From Verrucomicrobiota bacterium (GTDB lineage: Bacteria; Verrucomicrobiota; Verrucomicrobiia; Chthoniobacterales; UBA10450), in the NCBI GenBank assembly GCA_003218525.1, contig QHNU01000123.1, forward strand, positions 1 through 5,432: a DNA stretch of 5,432 nt. Direction: 5' to 3'. The position numbers were made by a program, and so were the translations under genes. This document shows positions 4,593 through 5,432 of the stretch, in pieces. The notes below the pieces were generated by a model. The model saw nothing but the letters and a program-made list of their open reading frames with translations. It was not told the DNA's origin and searched no databases. How positions within the stretch are numbered: position 1 is the first letter of the stretch; each line of letters begins with the position of its first letter.

Positions 4593-5432
4593 TTATTTTC
4601 GTCGCCGACCAAATGAATAACCGCGATGGGTCCGTCCGCCGCCGATTGCGCGCTTGCCGCCCATAGCTGATTCCGGTTCGAACAAAATCGTATAAATATA
4701 AGGAAAGTCGGCGAGTTTAAGTCGCGGAATCTTTTGGCCGATGAAACGCTCGATTGCTTGCAGCGCAGGCAGTTCTTCCCCATTCATCAAAGTGAATGCA
4801 TCACCAACGTTTTGCGCGCGCCCGGTGCGGCCGATGCGGTGCACGTAATCTTCCGGATGCTCGGGCACGTCATAATTGATGACGTGACTGACGCCGGCGA
4901 TGTCGAGACCACGGGCCGCAATGTCGGTCGCGACCATGACTTCATATTTGCCGCTTTTGAATCCTTCGAGCGCCTCGATTCGTTCGCGTTGAGTCCGATT
5001 TGAATGCAAGACCGCCACCGAATGCTTCGCGTTCTTCAACTGGTGGGCGATGCGATCGGCTCCGTGTTTCGTCCGGCAAAAAATGAGCGCGCTGTCAAAA
5101 TTCGTGCGCTCAAGTAATGCCATAAGCAAATCAAATTTTTGCTCGGCTGCGACCGGATAAACTGCATGCGTGACCGTCTCGGCCGGGGAACGGCGCGCGC
5201 CGATCTCAACCGTTTCAGGATGACGCAGCACCGACGCGGCCAGGCGTTCGATTTCCGGCGGCAGTGTCGCCGAGAAAAGTAACGTCTGCCGGTCGTTTGA
5301 AATTTGCTGCACGATGCGGCGCACATCCGGCAAAAATCCCATGTCGAGCATGCGATCGACCTCGTCGAGGACAAGAATCTTGACCTCTCGAAAATGCATC
5401 GTGCCCTGCTCGAGGTGATCGAGCAGCCGGCC
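4593..5432 (-). CDS. DEAD-box ATP-dependent RNA helicase, RhlE-like (5' end beyond window)
   Basis: The visible 279 residues cover the end of the first RecA-like domain, the whole second domain and a basic tail. The N-terminal third, with the Q motif and Walker A, lies off the right edge. Visible motifs, numbered from the window edge: PGR remnant GR (1-2, motif Ib), DEVD (23-26, motif II, normally DEAD), SAT (54-56, motif III), SALIFCRT (114-121, motif IV), LHSNRTQRER (142-151), ATDIAARGLD (168-177, motif V) and HRIGRTGR (198-205, motif VI). The open frame runs to the edge, so the internal Met at 5399 is not the start. The C terminus after IGQKIPRL is short and ends in a Gly/Arg-rich tail (RTHRGYSFGRRRK), as in RhlE-type proteins that remodel structured RNA during ribosome assembly, mRNA decay or cold adaptation. 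The specific role is inferred only from the family. It converges on the peptidase gene. Confidence 0.93.
   Translation of the reverse strand, partial: GRLLDHLEQGTMHFREVKILVLDEVDRMLDMGFLPDVRRIVQQISNDRQTLLFSATLPPEIERLAASVLRHPETVEIGARRSPAETVTHAVYPVAAEQKFDLLMALLERTNFDSALIFCRTKHGADRIAHQLKNAKHSVAVLHSNRTQRERIEALEGFKSGKYEVMVATDIAARGLDIAGVSHVINYDVPEHPEDYVHRIGRTGRAQNVGDAFTLMNGEELPALQAIERFIGQKIPRLKLADFPYIYTILFEPESAMGGKRAIGGGRTHRGYSFGRRRK

Noticed and set aside
4271..4783. Minus-strand open frame spanning the peptidase end, the palindromes and the helicase end
   Set aside because: It overlaps two well-supported genes on both sides, and its middle is palindromic repeat sequence rather than coding sequence.
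5397..5399. Start of the helicase at the internal ATG
   Set aside because: The frame stays open upstream to the edge and encodes GRLLDHLEQGT, the expected sequence just before the DEAD motif, so the Met is internal.

Overview
The window looks like chromosomal DNA of a free-living, moderately GC-rich bacterium with an outer-membrane-type cell plan. It encodes a Tat-exported glucose-fructose-oxidoreductase-like dehydrogenase, a secreted S9 peptidase of the DPP5 type and a RhlE-like DEAD-box helicase. Protein style and the abundance of short palindromic repeats suggest a soil Verrucomicrobiota (Chthoniobacterales-like) or Acidobacteriota lineage. That placement is inference from pattern recognition; no rRNA or other phylogenetic marker is present.

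Layout, left to right: (1) the 5' end of a minus-strand AI-2E family transporter runs off the left edge; (2) a divergent 124-bp gap leads to a plus-strand all-helical protein of unknown function; (3) a convergent 63-bp gap, with a 14-bp palindrome at its right edge, leads to a minus-strand Tat-exported Gfo/Idh/MocA oxidoreductase; (4) a 91-bp divergent gap leads to a plus-strand secreted DPP5-like peptidase; (5) a convergent gap of about 185 bp is nearly filled by three different palindromic repeat units; (6) the 3' two thirds of a minus-strand DEAD-box RNA helicase runs off the right edge. Every adjacent gene pair is divergent or convergent, so no operon is visible and the genes need not share a pathway. 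The dehydrogenase and peptidase are the only pair with a common promoter region, and both products are predicted to be exported.

The most notable feature is not a gene but a set of compact palindromic elements. One, 71 bp long with a perfect 16-bp outer inverted repeat, lies inside the peptidase gene and adds 24 in-frame codons to the beta-propeller domain. Another lies at the 3' end of the same gene, and its left arm contains the peptidase stop codon. Two more follow in the intergenic gap. Most can be drawn either as one long stem or as a row of short hairpins, and most of the hairpin loops are all-pyrimidine on one strand. They resemble the REP/BIME and Rickettsia palindromic element class in behaviour, but I cannot assign them to a named family. 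No CRISPR array, RNA gene, insertion sequence, phage gene or recognisable defence system is visible.
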